Source: Echinostoma caproni | Taxonomy: Eukaryota; Platyhelminthes; Trematoda; Plagiorchiida; Echinostomatidae | DNA: 64,000 nucleotides | NCBI GenBank assembly: GCA_900618425.1 | Contig: UZAN01039883.1 | Location: forward strand, 29,116-93,115 | Direction of reading: 5' to 3' | Shown: in pieces, positions 22,766 to 37,295 of the stretch | Layout: the number at the start of each line of letters is the position of its first letter | Position numbering within the stretch: the first letter of the stretch is position 1 | The notes under the pieces: model-generated | What the model was told of the DNA's origin: nothing | Seen by the model: only the letters and a program-made list of their open reading frames with translations | Database searches by the model: none | Position numbers and translations under genes: made by a program

Positions 22766-25700
22766 TCCGTATTCAAATTCGTTACGGGGAAACTATACTT
22801 CCAGTATACGCCCTCGTTAATTGCACACGGACCATGTTTGGACCACACGCTGAGAGTAAGCACAATTCGCGTGCATATGAATATAAACGTTCGTATGGAA
22901 ACAAAAGCATTTATAGTATTGAAACAGTCAAGTCGATCTTTCTTGGCTTTATGATCTCTCATTATTAAAGTTTGAGTGAATTGAATTGTAGAAGTCTCTT
23001 AATGGGATATGAAAATCATCCGCCTTAGAACTTGGAATATAAAAGGTCACATTGCTTCAAAAATGCTTTTGTATTTTGTAAAGTAATGCGCATATATTTG
23101 CTGAAAAATGTGCCACTCTGAGTACTTGTGTTTGTACTCTGATATGTTTTAAACTTTACTATGCTTGATTAATCTACTAGCAATAGATAAAGATAATTAG
23201 ATGAAAAGTTTTGAAACTGCTAAGGCAGTAACCATGGAAAAGCACTAGGGAATCAGGTAATGTTTCAATTGCAAAGCGCGCCATTCGTTTGACTGCTGAA
23301 AAGTTGTAAATTCTTCTCCCGGTCTCATTGGGAGTTCACAAGTTTCAATAGTTGTCAGGCACCGTACTTACCCCAGTTATCATGTAATTTATTGCAAACA
23401 CCTTATACATTTTTGATTATATACCGGCTTATACAACTCCAGTTTCTCAGTGCCTAAGTCGGATTGACAACTCAAGTGCAAAAGCTAGCAAAATGCTCTG
23501 GGCAGGCTGCTGGTTTCCTAATTTGTCAGCACTAACAATCAAAACATGTCGATGCAACTAGTATCGCTTGGACACAAGTTCACATGAACATTTGTGTAGT
23601 TTGTCTGCCACATTCCTAGCTGAATCAGTACCTAGAAGCACTCTGACACTGACACAAACAAGTGAACGATGGGAGGAGCACCACTTTCTTCTTAAACGAT
23701 CTGTGTTTATTCTCAGTTCGATTCAAGTTATTTTCTTCATGTTCCCATAAGTCTTTCTCTCTACTTGACCACATAAAATTTGGGTTTTGCAACCTCTTAT
23801 CAATCAATCCCTACGGACGGTTTTCTTAGGATTTTGATCCTTTTGTTTACCCATATTCACCTGTGCTTCTCCCTTTTAACTAAACAGACACTGAAATTTA
23901 TGATTACTGTTGCTCATTTAAAATTCCGTTTATGTCCAGTAACCTCGAATCATGCCGTTTGGGCCGCAAAATGAATGTGCATAAATGCCTCAATGCTTCA
24001 AACTTCCGAGTTTATTAAATCTTAAGCCGAACTCTTTGACGCGTTAATCCATGGTAGAATTATTAAGACTGGAGCCAATAGGCGCCCCTGGCAAGGCATC
24101 GTACTTCTTTACCAAAGAATGATGACACAGTTGGAGCTAGAACTCGACGTTGTCGCACTCATTGCCTCATATTTATTTTTCAATGTTTGTGATCAATCAC
24201 TTTGGTGTCTAGCTTGACTATTTTTACCATTGGACTGAATTCGTCGGTCAATACTGTTAAAAAGATAAAATCGTTTGAATGTCCTAATCAACGGTTTGCT
24301 TTGTTGGGCAACTGTTTATATAACTGGACCAGGAAAAACTTCATTTCAACACCTAATCAACTCCTGAGTGCTTCACGGAGCCGTTCTTTTCTCCTACGCA
24401 TTTAACACACCAGTACGTGCGACATTTCATTTACTTCTCCACAAGGTGTTTGAAATATACCGCTAATTTTGTTTGTGCGAAACTAATTAGTTTTCTCCCT
24501 TCGATTAAAATTCCTTTGAAGGTAACCTTTCTTAATTCAAGCTCTTCTCTCTTTCTCTTCCTATAAATGTTTACGCTTTTATTACTCCAAAAACACATAG
24601 AGACAAAAAGCGATTCTTCATCTAGCGAACCCAATCCAAAAATCCTGAAGTCATTATCTGTAAGAATGTTTGTTGGTGAAATCAAATTCGCGATTTTGTT
24701 GGTACTCACAAACGAACACCTGGTGGCAATCGACTTAAGCCTCAACTTTGGAAAATGAGTTAATTTTGTTCTTTTCGTGAACAGATGTGTTTTCCATGCA
24801 AGCAAATCGCCGTGATTGTTGACGACTGCAGCATTTTGAACTTAAAAGTAATGTTTGATGAGTACGAACGTTTCCACTACACAATACCATGTCGTGCATC
24901 ACATAATTTCAGCAGAAGTATGATACCATCATCGTTAGTGAGGTGAGGTTTTTACAATTGACCAATGTTTCGGATTATAGAGAACTCAGACTTCTACGTC
25001 TAGTCTTATATTTTAACGAGAAGAGTCAACTCGCGGCAGGGAAGCAGGGAATGAGTTTACATCGCAATTCACATCATTCTACAAAGTCAAAGCGAATTCT
25101 ATTTACAAAACCGTGACACTAAGGACGCGTTCGCAACAGATAGAGTGGCTATGGGTGATAATGGATATAATGTTGACCACAACATTCATTGTGTTTGGAC
25201 AAGAAAACATATCCACAGTGTGGGCATGTTTGTCCTCAATATTGTCAATCAGTAATGTGGTAAATACAGAGCTGCATATCGTATGAATGTTTTGAAGAAA
25301 CCACTCGGAGATGATAACAATGGATAGTTGACACAGTTCAACGCCAGTTATGCTTATCACGTGTTCCGACTGATAACTGAGAGCAAAAACGTGTTTAATA
25401 ATCCGAGCACCTTTCATCTTATTTTACGGTTGTTTTGTTATTCCCTCGAGATTCATAAGGGTTCTCATTACGCGAGCGTGACTTATCAAATCAACCTGTG
25501 TTTCACTCGCGCCACCTAAATGTGAGGTGATCTTGCACGTGAGATCGTTGATTATTTTCCTATTCATCATAGATTTGAAGAAAACTACAAAAACGCGCTT
25601 ACTTTTGTTCACCAATTTACTGAACGAAATGGTTTTGAACTAGTTCTGTTCATTTAGTGCAACTAAGTTGCAATGGTTTCCAGTTTAGAGTGAATGTTCA

Positions 25701-26679
25701 AATGCTTTCGCTGAGCATTCCAGTTAGGCTGAATGAATTCAATATGGAATACTTACCAAAAATAATATATATCCGTTGTATCCTATTATGAACGTCACGT
25801 TGGCCTAAGTAATATTGTTTTCTAAGGAGAAGTAGGACAATGTTTGCTTATGGAACACTTCGTTCTGTTCATTCACTCAAATAGAGAAAAACAGGAAAAC
25901 CATGAGAAATAAGCATTAAGTGCTTACACTAGTAGCCGAAAGCATGGGAATCGCATGTATGTGTGTGTACATTAGCAACGTTCGTATTGAAAAAGCATTA
26001 CAATCGGTCCGCGTAAAAAAGGGTGAAGAGTCGAGTAGAATCAGATTTCTGTTATGGCGTTCTGAAATATATTCCAAGTATTTTTGCAAAAATCACTAGA
26101 TAGATAGAAATTAGTGTGGCATGATTAGAAGAGACCCGGTAGGAAACTGTTTTTGGACTGCAACGGCATAAAGTCAGTTTGTGTGTTAGGTAATGGAAAA
26201 GTTTTCTCCAACCGTTTTGAAATTGATTTCCCCGAAAACGTAATCCAGATTATGCATCATTTTACAGTCCTTGCGGGAAATGTTTTTGTTCGTACTTAAT
26301 ACTATTTTACTTGTTTTGAGATTATCCTTTTGGTTATTCATTCAGGCAAGCCATATTTATGGGATATCCACATAAGTTCAAGGAAGAAAGCACTCCACGA
26401 ACTTTCCGCGCTTTCAGCTTTTTTCACTACTGGCAATCAGAATACTACGAGAACCATGAAGATACTTGATAATTTTGAAGGATACAGTTCTCTATATTCG
26501 CATTACTGATGTGTTGCTTTTGATCACAGTATATGTCATTCGAAGGTGGTCACAAGAACTCGAGTGAGAACTGCCAAAGCATTTGAATCATGCATCTGTT
26601 GGAGTGTATGCTCACAGTCTATCGGTCCTAGGTAATTCACGCTTAACACATTTGCCATAATTTAGACGGCTAACTTTCG
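22766..26679. other. Intergenic, no supported gene
   Basis: Frames of up to 124 codons (24431-24805 minus) show no known domain. No long repeat was recognised. Composition is uniform and AT-rich. Confidence 0.5.
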
Positions 26680-26746
26680 GCAGTGTCGCTCAAAGGTAAG
26701 TGTGTTGACGCACAACCCAAATGCTCACGGTTCTGGTCCTGACAGG
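26680..26746 (+). repeat. Probable tRNA-derived SINE head
   Basis: A-box-like TGTCGCTCAAAGGTAAGTG is followed at tRNA spacing by a B-box-like GGTTCTGGTCCTGA. Between them lie GTTGACGCACAACCC and GCTCACGG, which resemble anticodon-arm-type spacing. No closed acceptor stem was seen, so it is a retroposed relic and not a tRNA gene. Confidence 0.45.
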
Positions 26747-29700
26747 AACAAAACGGTACGCGGGGATGACGAGTTCCAAACAGGAGGAATTATAAATTTA
26801 GTCCCTTTTGTTGGTCACCACTAAGACTAGTATCGCGTCAGTTTACTTTTTTCACTTCCCTTTATAAAATATATAATGATGCAGTTTTCTGGAAGGAATA
26901 AGTGTCCAAATAAACGGCTGCTTTACAACACTTAGAGAATAGAAAAGTCAGGCAATGGTGGTGTAATTCGAAAATGCGTCTTCCAAGCAATAGTTTCATG
27001 ATAATGAATGCTTGATCACCACCCTCCAAAATCCAATCCCCTAAAGCTTAGTATTATGATGCAGCAGAAGGTTGATTGCCATCTAAGACAAAAAATTGTT
27101 TTACTCCCCCAATGAAAGTTGATTGCCACCTGGTAAATCTCCTTAAGATAAATAAACTTTCGACAAATACAACTTTCAACAATGCAAAATATTTTGTTAG
27201 TATTGCAAAATAACTAGACTGTCAAGAACGTGCTTTTTTCCTTTTTCTTTATATTTATATTTATGTCGGTTTCTTGCGCAGCTGGGGGTAATTTGCTCGA
27301 GAGGAAAGATACAAAATGATTGATTTCAGAAAGATTCTCCCAAATTACGTGAAAAGAAAGTTATATGTAAGTTATATGTAAGGTTAACGTCGCCTTTGGA
27401 AAAATATTATTTATTGCCAACGATGTTCCGCGTTGATTCGCGATTATCTCGATTGCAATGAAATCCACATTTTGCCCTGCAAACTCAACATAATCCGATT
27501 ACACCATTGCCCAGTGACCTGAAAATCCACTGTCTCCATCAATTATTTCTACATGTTCCTATCAGTGCACCTGCCTTTCTAATTTAGGTAAGTTTATTGC
27601 ACCAATCAAACCATAATTATGAAATAACCACGAAAGTTAATTTTAAACAAAATAATTTTGTCAACTCAGATGGTACTAAAGAGAAAAAGATCAAAAAGTA
27701 CCATTGGGACATAATAAATAGACGGAAACGTTTTCGTAAATTTTGTACTACCTTGTTCCTATGAATTTGGACTCAGGGTCGCCAGAGCACTAGATAGTTA
27801 GTAGTTGTTAGTATGACAATGTTGTGGGCGCTGATCACACTCATCAAACAATGATGTTTTACGATATCCATGAAGCCAGCTACTGATGGAGCTGAAGGTA
27901 GTAGCCTGAAACATAAATTACTATTTACTGTAGACCCCGCTGCTTTATTCTTTTAAATTCTATTGTAAAATTAGGACACAAATCCGGAGAAAAACAAATG
28001 TTGAATGATTCATTAACATGCTTGTACAGATTGTATAAGGGTTTGTAGTTAGTAGGGACATATTCACAAGCTGTGTCGAAAGGTCATTCCGAATAGGGAA
28101 AGGGGAGTCGTGTTATACTGTGCCAGCTTTTGGATAAGTGCGGTCTGCATCACGTGCCGAACATACAGAACGATTCAAGCCCATAGAAAATGTCTTATAA
28201 TCAGATTCAAGTCGAACTTCCGGTAGGTATGCAAACATTTGTCACATAGTGAAGATGTGTTTCCAGTTCACATGCTTTGTTTGCATGTTTAGCCGGATGT
28301 GTGCGCCTCACGAGTGTTTCATCCCACCGTCCGATGCCAACCTCCCCCCTCGCCCCTCCCCTCGAGGATAACAAACACCGGTAATCAAAAAATCGATAAA
28401 CATAAATATCTAAATATAAGCGAGGATTATTTTTAAAGCAATAGAATAAATTGAAAAGAGGGAATATTCTAAGATTGGCTTTTGTTCATACCGTGTACGT
28501 AAGCCTAAGTTGAATGGAATCGATCTTGGTTGAGAGCTAGTTTGATGAATAATGTTTGTTCAAGAGATATGAAAATAAATACATCCGGGATGTGGGATTA
28601 TTCGCATACATGAAGAAGCTAGTAGATGACTGCTGAGGATCGATAGAACATCTCCTAAATGCTGAAGTTTTGTTCATAAAATTCTTGCCTTTATATTGAT
28701 TCATTCTAATCAAAATGAGCTAACTTTTATGATTAAAATCCACTTTTGTTGATCCCGGGTTTCATTTGAACGAAAATGGACAGCAACAGTTTACATTATA
28801 CCGGCTAATATCGGTTGATTTTAGTGCGGTTTAGATCTAATCGCTGAACGCTTTTGTTTGATATCAGTTCACAACAAGTGAACTAGGACAAGGTAGAATA
28901 GTACCGAACGATAGTATGTGAACTTAGTGAGTGACTGGATTTGTGATGCCTAACGAATTCTGACTTGATATACTGTAAGCACTGAAGACTTTTTCCGTAG
29001 TGTGTCCTGTATTTAAGAGATGCAGGCGTATCCTTACCAGAGATAATCAGGCTAGTCATATTTGCAATCTTGGAGGCCATTGTTAAGCTAAATAAGTTAG
29101 GATGCCTTCCACACGCTTGCAAAGGTGGGTTAAGCTACACCGTGCATATAACAAATAACACACTCTCAGAAATTCTAACATATAATCAATGCCTTCAGTT
29201 CCATCGAAAATCTTCCTTTAAGTAATCTCGAGTGATGTTAAATAAAATCTGTTCCAAAATATATAATAACTAATCATACGTGAGATTTTCTGGTAAATGA
29301 AATGCTGCTGGTTCCAGCCAGTAAATGACTCCTCTGTTATATCTACTTGATGAACGAATTGTCAATCTGCAAGAAGTTATTTGTTGGCAGTCAATAATGA
29401 TCGCTCTCAAACAATGTAGTGTTCACTTATTTACAAACTACACACTTTCAGTCTCTTTAATCTGTCTTGAATTAACTTTAGAAAAGTACAATTGAATTTT
29501 CCAGTTTTTCCTTAACCGTTTCAAGGAAATCCAGGGCTGAAACAACCGATAAAATAATCACTAGTTGTGAATCGGCATCTTTCCAATCACCAAATCGCAA
29601 TGTGGCTATCCTTTATCAGAAGCCGATAAATTACCCAGGGCTACAATTGATACATCTGTGATAGACCGTGCACAAAAATTAATTTTCTTTTCTTTTCTGA

Positions 29701-29999
29701 AAGATTTGTCTCCAAATGTCCTAACAAAAAAACGGATATTATGTTTTGAAAAACGGTTTGATTTTTACTCGTATAAGTGATTAAAGACCAAAAATGAGGG
29801 CCAAAGACGGGGTGCACGGTACAAATGGCCTCATTGCTACAAAAAGTATTTAAAATTATTTCTAGTGGAAACCAAAGAATTCAAATACATCGAAACATCA
29901 GCATGCAACGTCATCGACCTTGTCTGTGCTTCCAATTCACTTCTCCCTCACAATACATGCAGCTGATTAACCGGACTGTATTCTAATATCGTTTTTTTA
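26747..29999. other. Intergenic, no supported gene
   Basis: Apart from the C-rich tract listed separately, I see only short unrecognised frames and AT-rich sequence. Confidence 0.5.
28341..28363 (-). other. C-rich tract, candidate G-quadruplex on the minus strand
   Basis: The plus strand carries runs of C (CCCCCC, CCCC, CCCC) separated by one to three bases. The minus strand therefore has GGGG, GGGG and a six-G run in 23 nt. Three strong G-tracts plus a flanking GG permit a two-tier or imperfect three-tier quadruplex. It stands out against the AT-rich surroundings. Folding is a prediction. Confidence 0.45.
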
Positions 30000-30075
30000 G
30001 ATGCATGTGTAACCCACACCAAAGAACATTAGTAGTGCCTGATGCCTCTTAATAAATGGATGAGCTAATCCGAGC
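30000..30075 (-). repeat. Repeat C, copy 3 (diverged)
   Basis: On the minus strand, blocks corresponding to CTCATCCATT, CAGGCACT, GGTGTGGGTT and CAC occur in the order seen in copies at 18.56-18.99 kb, at roughly 60-65% identity. No hammerhead is visible next to it. Confidence 0.4.
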
Positions 30076-33000
30076 TTGCTTCTCTTAAATGTGATTAAGA
30101 TATAGCCATATTTGCGGGTAGGTGTTCGTAATACTTTATACACGCATTGTACGACGTGGATAATAATGGACCTTAGGAATGCACCCACGAAACTAGGACT
30201 ATTAGCATATCATTCTTTAATAATTGAATCAAACACTTATGTGAATTCCACCGATTTTCATGCTGGTAAGCGTGCATAATAATGGCCCTAATTTAGCCAA
30301 TGTCCGAGATTTCTCATGCTGAATGAGACCTGATTAAAAGTATCTTCTATATCGAACGAAAAGATGTCATTGTATTATATCAGCTTCGAGGTAACTAGCC
30401 ACGGAGGGCTGAATTTCGAATCTCAAATCAAATTCTATAGGTGCCTACTGCGTTTTGCCCCTGCTCCGGTGAGCATGAATGTTGTCATTGTGTTTTTGGA
30501 TAGACTCACTAACATGCTGAATGAACTATTTCTCTTTCATTTCTAATTAAATCAATACATGTACGTGTATGTCACTGGTACAATCAGGAAAATAAAATCT
30601 TGAGGAAGAAAGAATGTAAATTCCGCAATCAGACTGGAAATTAAATCCGGCGGTTCGGTTGTTTGAGTTAATTCGTGAAGTACAATCTTCACAAAGCATA
30701 CGAAGTCTTTCGTTCATGCCAAGGGTTAAAGTGAATTATAAAAAAAATATCTTGATTGTATTTGAACATTGCAATCAACTGAAGTATGAAACTGCTAACT
30801 ATGAGTTCATTCTGTAGGATTCCTTAACACACTTTTGGACATTTTGTTTATCATAATCTCCGTCCTTGTATGCACATGTTCAGCGCAGATATCAACATCA
30901 CTATTCTCGCTGCTCCTTCTTTGAAATTAAAATACTTTACTACTCTGTCTTCATGTTAATTGGCTAACTGGTTGGGTGTAGGTATACATATTCTTGATTT
31001 AGTCTATATCAGACTCCAATTTAATGCAAGAAATTCGCCAACTCATATCTTGGGAATCCTATCAAAAAGAAGTCATTCATCAGCGCATTGATAACACCTC
31101 ACAATGAAAAAGTAGCACTATTATTTGTTTCACATGAATGAGATGTCAACTTTCGCTTGAACAAAGCAAAACTGTACTTTATTGTCTAACACATTATAGC
31201 CAACTTGTAAACAGCCTGACAAATGTGAGTTGAAAAAATGTGTACAAAATCTTCAAGGTGCTAGGGTGTTTTTAGTTAATCTTAACACAAACTAACATGA
31301 CAGAACGTGGTCATGGATAGTTTTTTGTTTTCCGTTTCTGTTTGGTGCAAGGTGAGTACTTTTTGGTGGGGAAACATCAATTACCAAAAACTATAAATTT
31401 GACGTTCATTAAAACAAAGTAGTATAAACACCAGGATGTGAACAGATTGATGAAGGAATAAAGTAACTTACTATGCTATTCGGACGCGTCTACTTTTACT
31501 TTTAGATTTAGTAGAAAAAATGGACCATGGGCTACGGTAATCAATGACCGTTGTCTCTATTTTCAATGTACTCTTTATCATCACCGTCGATCAAACTTCA
31601 AAATCCTGTGCTTCCAAAATAACATTATATCGGTTCCCGATAACAGAACCAAAGTGGATGCCATTAAGCACGCAATTTTGGAGAATGACTGGCGGCAGAG
31701 TGAACTTTCTACTATCTACTGATACCGTCTTTTGTGTGCGTCTGTATTCTCATCAATTTCTACCCGCCACTCTAAGGTAGATGAGAGGTTTATCGGAAGA
31801 ACGCCATTATGATGAATCCGCTTATTTCTCACCAATCAAATCCCGAGTGAATAAACAAAGACGATCTTAATTTTCAAGCAACAGTTACTCACGTTTTTAA
31901 AATGTTTGTTCACTTCTTTATTTTGCCTGAAGGCTATCATTGTTGAGAAGAACACGGTCTCACTGAACAAGTATCATCACACGCAATGACACCAAAAAGA
32001 TTATTACTCAGTGAGAAAGCTTACCGAAAAAAATGTTCTCTGTGAATCTCAGTTTACAATGCTAACCTGATCATAAAATGAATATATCGAAAGTAAGTAA
32101 TATACGTCCTTTGGAAATTATCGCTAAGTTTGACAAGAAGTGGGTAAGGGAATTTTCCAAATGAAAAGTTTCAGTATAGACAACAGATGTTATCAGGCCC
32201 GACCAGTTCATGATACAAAAAATGCGCTTGTATAAGTCAATAAAATATCCTTCAAGTCAAACATGTATGCTAGGCTTCGAGCCACTATCGGAGTCCAGAA
32301 TTCGCAAATACTAATAGATCTCTTCCGGTTTAGTGCACAGAAGGTGGTAAAATTGTTATCCTAAACAATAGCAAAACCTAAAGAATAATTCAAAATACAT
32401 TTGGAGCAAAAACCACTCTTTAGCACCGTCGGAATTCCAAACGTAGGCATTGATAACCCTGATGTCCGCGAAAAGTGCTCATTGCACTTTATTTCAGTTT
32501 CTACCAAAAGGGATGAGTAAAAGAAACCTGTGATTAAAGTAATTCAAAAAGGACCTCAGTCGGGATCTTCGAAAAGGAGTGTAGTGGTCCCGGATTATCT
32601 TGAAGACTGCGTCTTGAATTAGTTTATACATTGACAAACGTTTGATCAATGTTAGGGACTAGTCGAGAAACATCGGATTTGTAGATGATTGAAAATTATC
32701 AATTATAGCTGATTTTTGCAATTGTAGTTACCGCTCCACGAATTTTGTGCTTTTATGTGCTTATATGCTTTTGGATAATGAAAGGTTAATGTGCAATAGT
32801 TAAATATCCATATGGCGCTTTTAGCTAGGATGACCAGAGTTAGGATTCAAAGCTTTGTAGGCCGCAGGGTACAAATAATTCGACTTCGGAATAATCGATA
32901 GTGCTGTTATATATTTTCCATAATACTTGGTTCCATACAAATGCGTGCAGTTTTGCTCCAATTAGCCATACTAATTATTGTTGGTTCCACTTCAGAGAAA

Positions 33001-36000
33001 TATTGTTCACCGACTCTGAAATGCTATTTTTGACGCAATCTGTTTATGCTGCAGTGTTACTCTGTGCATTGTAAAACCAGCAGATTTGAATTCGAACTCA
33101 GTGTGGCTAATGATAACGCATTCAATCAAAAAATCATTCTGCAGTGAAGTCGTTGAATATTGAGTATGTCTGAGATTGTGGAGAAAATACTAATTTTGAA
33201 CTGGTAGCCTCGATAGATCAAGTGGATGTGAGAAAGTCAGGCACCGTTTCAAATAGTACTAAAATGCTATCCAATTTGTTGGCAGATTCCCAAACATCGA
33301 CAGATAAGCATTCTTTGCCACGGATATTCGATGTGGTCTGCACGGAACAAAATCAAGAAAAATCATCTTCCCAATAGTGAAAAAGCATGGTTCTTTGAGG
33401 AAACGCTAGTTGCCGTTTTCTCATACACGGCTCCACTCCCATTTTTTTTCACATTCGTTTCCACTGATTTATTGCATTAGTTAAGTCGAAACATCATTGG
33501 CATTTTGTCGTCATCCGGAAAAATGTTGTATACTATAATGCATTGTGGCACCTGATAAATGTACAATTAGAATGTAGAGTTTTGCGCGGATAGATAAACA
33601 CTTCAGTCATGACTGAATGACTTTTTAAGAATATGAAGCCACGTCTACTGTATCACAGAGAACGGATATAAACCAAGTAAATCTTACTTCCCCTCGAGGT
33701 ATTAGTATTGTTCAGAAAAACTAAAGGAGATAAACCACTTTGTACTGTAATGATTATTTTGTAATTTAACTGGCGCCAGAGGCACTCAGTTCAGTGGAAC
33801 TAAGAATCGATGAGTTGAGATTAGTATTAAGATTCGTAAAGCTGCAATTCATTTCAACCATATAGTTATTTTGTTTCCATCAAATTATGCATATTCGTTG
33901 ATATGACGTATCCCGCATATGTACTTCGATGAAGGAATACCCCAAAACAAAATATGATATTTTGGGGCATATTTTCGTGGAAGTCTGAATCATTGGTTTC
34001 CTGAGGAGAAAAGCCCAAAACCTATATGAACTACATTGATGCACATAGGGTCTTCCATGTAGTCAGCTGGAGAAATATGATCAAACAACTATGTGGCGAT
34101 TATTCGAATGATGATTTTAGAATCTGAAAACAGCAACGGCAAGCTCCGTCTCATTATGGCTGCACAAACTAGACTATTCTGAATAATTCATTGATTCGTT
34201 CTGGTGTCGTACTTTGTGAGATCCCTTGTTATATCCTCACCGAAACCTAAAAAGATACACTCGTATCACCGATTCCGACTGACTACCAACTAGGAAATAC
34301 AATGACCACCTCTGATATATTTTCGGCGACTAATTGTTACGTTGACCTGCGTCTCTATCGTGACATTTTCTATTTTATGGTTCCTACAATAATGTGTACT
34401 AGGTCATCTGTCAATGGATTAACAAAGGTAAAAAGTGTTTCCTTAATGTTACAACAATCGTGAAGGAACCTTACACAAGGATGATATTAACATAAACAGA
34501 ACTCAGATAAAACTAGCAAACAGCTCATTTAAAGTCTGCTTTTGGCAAACCCAGCCGGAAAAAATTGTTGACTGCTATCCGATATTACTGAAATGACTCG
34601 AAACTTGCTTCCCGTTGGTGTGTACACCGAAATGAAATCTGAACTCTTAAGATGCTTTGATCAAACGTTAAACACCATTATACATAATATCATTTGTATA
34701 CAGTCTGCTGATGCTTGGTTCCCAGCATCACTTTCTCCAACACTGACTATATTAGTTGTAAGTTGGCCAAGAATTTCAGTCCTGAATTGTTTGGAATTGT
34801 TTCGTTCACAGACTGCCAGCAATATGAACCTACAAGTTGTCTCTGAAAGAACCGAAAATTCAGTGGCGGTAAATGATTTACCAACTAAGAACCGTTGCCA
34901 CGAAAACACCTTTTTGCACATACTGTCTTCAGAAAAATGTAACGTCTTGGGCATGTTCTTGTTTTGCGTCTGATAGCAAAGAATAATTCGGTTAGCAAAG
35001 TGCAATCTTTATCTTCAAAATGAAAATCACAAAATGATCTCAAACATTTTCAGTGCTTGTAGAGAGAATTTGGACTAAAATTCTAAAATTCAACGGGTCA
35101 ATCTCGTTATCCATAGAACGTTGTTTTGCATTCGCGAACAGTGAAAAAACAATTTGATGTGAGTAGTGAACGTTAATGAATGAAACAACAAATTGATGTA
35201 TACAAACAAATATGTATGACTTCTTTCTCAAAACAAATCCATAAAATCGGGTCTCGGGAACACAAATGTACGATTTTGATGAGTCAAGCGCCAGATTTTG
35301 ATACTTTCAACGTAAGTTCGGAATCTGCCAAACAACATTTCGAGCTTACAGGGACACCAATCTTCAAATTACACGTGAAATTTCCTACCCTGGCTTACTT
35401 CGAAAAGTGAATTTATGTTTGCTGTCATTTCTGAAACTGTTATCATTATTCCACTTTAGCCTGCAATCGACGCTGCTACTCAGTAGACCCGATTTGAAAA
35501 CTACGGTTTATTACATGTTCAGACAAATCTTCAAAATGTATTCATAGAGTATCAACGTTGCATGATGACAAGGTAACCTGGATTGTGATTCATCACATTT
35601 TGAGTGAATGTTTCTTGTTTGTTTAACAAAACAACCAAGACACCGGGTCGGATCAATACGCTTCTTTGCGATAGTGGAAGTTTTGCTCGTAATATTTTCA
35701 ATTTGGTCAGGTATTTGACTAATAGAGTTTGTCATGGGTCATGTGTGGTTCCCAAGAAAAACTAGGTTTCGGGTTGATCGGAAGTGGGAAGACTGACATC
35801 TAGTAAGGATCATCTCCAGGTCTGGAACTCAGTCGCACGGCAACCATTGCAGGTAAAACCATCAGATAAATGGTTTTGTTAATGAAACAAAAAACAACGA
35901 ACTAGTGCAACGAAATTTCCCTCACATTTATTTCCTAAACAACGAAGGGTATTGCAAATTGTCTTTTCCAAATACTGGACATGTGATTGAATTGCGTGCA

Positions 36001-37295
36001 CACGAGATGGCACAACTCATTTTTGATAGCCTGATGCGGGCGGGGGTCACGTGTCGCGTGTTTCAGCGCTAGGGTTATGACTTGGTTGGAAACACTTCAA
36101 ACCTGTTTACAGGTCAAATGAGAGTAGTGGAGAATTGGTATCGATTGCGTGATGAATTCTCATGTAAATGAGGCGTGAGCTGACTTTGTTGTTTTGACTT
36201 GGTCAAAAGGTTTGTAGCGTGTTTGCGTTCTAACTGGGAGGTCCCAGGTCCTTCCCCAGTTGAGCCGACAAATCCGCATTCTAAATGCGATCCAACTGAC
36301 CTAAAACAGATGTTCAGTGCTTCCAATCTTCTCAGCTGACGCTTCATCAACTGGACGAATTTGTCATACGTTTCCTTAATATTTGTGCATGGATAAATCG
36401 ATTGTCTTCATGTTTATTCATCATGTTTTCCTAATCCACTGTCAAACCTCATAGGTAAGGAATAATTCTTATTATTCGGAAGGATTCATCAAAATTATGC
36501 ACATTCAAACGCGTGAGCATTTTATCTTCTTTACCCTTTATTCACATTTGGAAACCTCTTCAAGAGAATAGCTGTTACGAGGAGTTTAGTGGAGTATAAG
36601 TGAGAGCGGTCACCTCCAACGTTTTGCGGAATTATTGTAAATAGTACTGAGGGACTAGAAGAAAAAAATTAAGTGAAACCCTTGATTCAGATGTACTCAT
36701 GAGATCATTTCATGGTTGCGACTTCCCCAAAAAGGAAGCTGCTGATCACATCATTGATAACGATAGTTTTTGTGTCAGATAATAATCTAAGCGGACATCA
36801 GTAGTATGAGTTCCCGCTACAAAGTACATTCCTCTGTATGATCACCTATTGAACTTCATATGTACCGTTAAAAGTCTGATGGAACTTTCCAATCGCATTC
36901 AAAAACTGCGGGCCCCATTCATAATTAAACCGTAAGTCTGATTCCGTCTATACGACTAAATGTTTGTAAGAAGTATTTTCGCGCTGGGGTTAGTGTGGAC
37001 ATTTCCGATTGAAAGCATTTTATCTATGTTGCTATGCTAATGTAATGCGAAGACCACCAGAAAGTATGAGCGGTTTTAGAAGTCATTGGAAGCATGTATA
37101 CACTGAGTCGTTCGCACTTTAACGCCAAAAACAAAGCAGAAAATTATATCCTGACTAGAATGACACCGGCTCCAATTGTGCAGCACGAACAATCCACATT
37201 GATAATGGGATCAAATGTGAACACTCGGTCAATTTATTTGCAATTATTTATCTGTGTTAAAGAAATGGCAGATCAATGTAAACTAAGAACCTGTA
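30076..37295. other. Intergenic, no supported gene
   Basis: The longest stretch without an identifiable feature. A 126-codon frame at 34593-34973 (+) is opposed by a 114-codon frame on the other strand and has no domain. A GGGGTCACGTGTCGCG block near 36042-36058 recalls one near 12860. A polypurine patch lies near 36656-36675. Confidence 0.5.

Noticed and set aside
34593..34973. A 126-codon plus-strand frame, one of the longest outside repeats.
   Set aside because: The opposite strand is also open for 114 codons, no domain is recognisable, and frames of this length are expected by chance a few times in 64 kb of six-frame AT-rich sequence.
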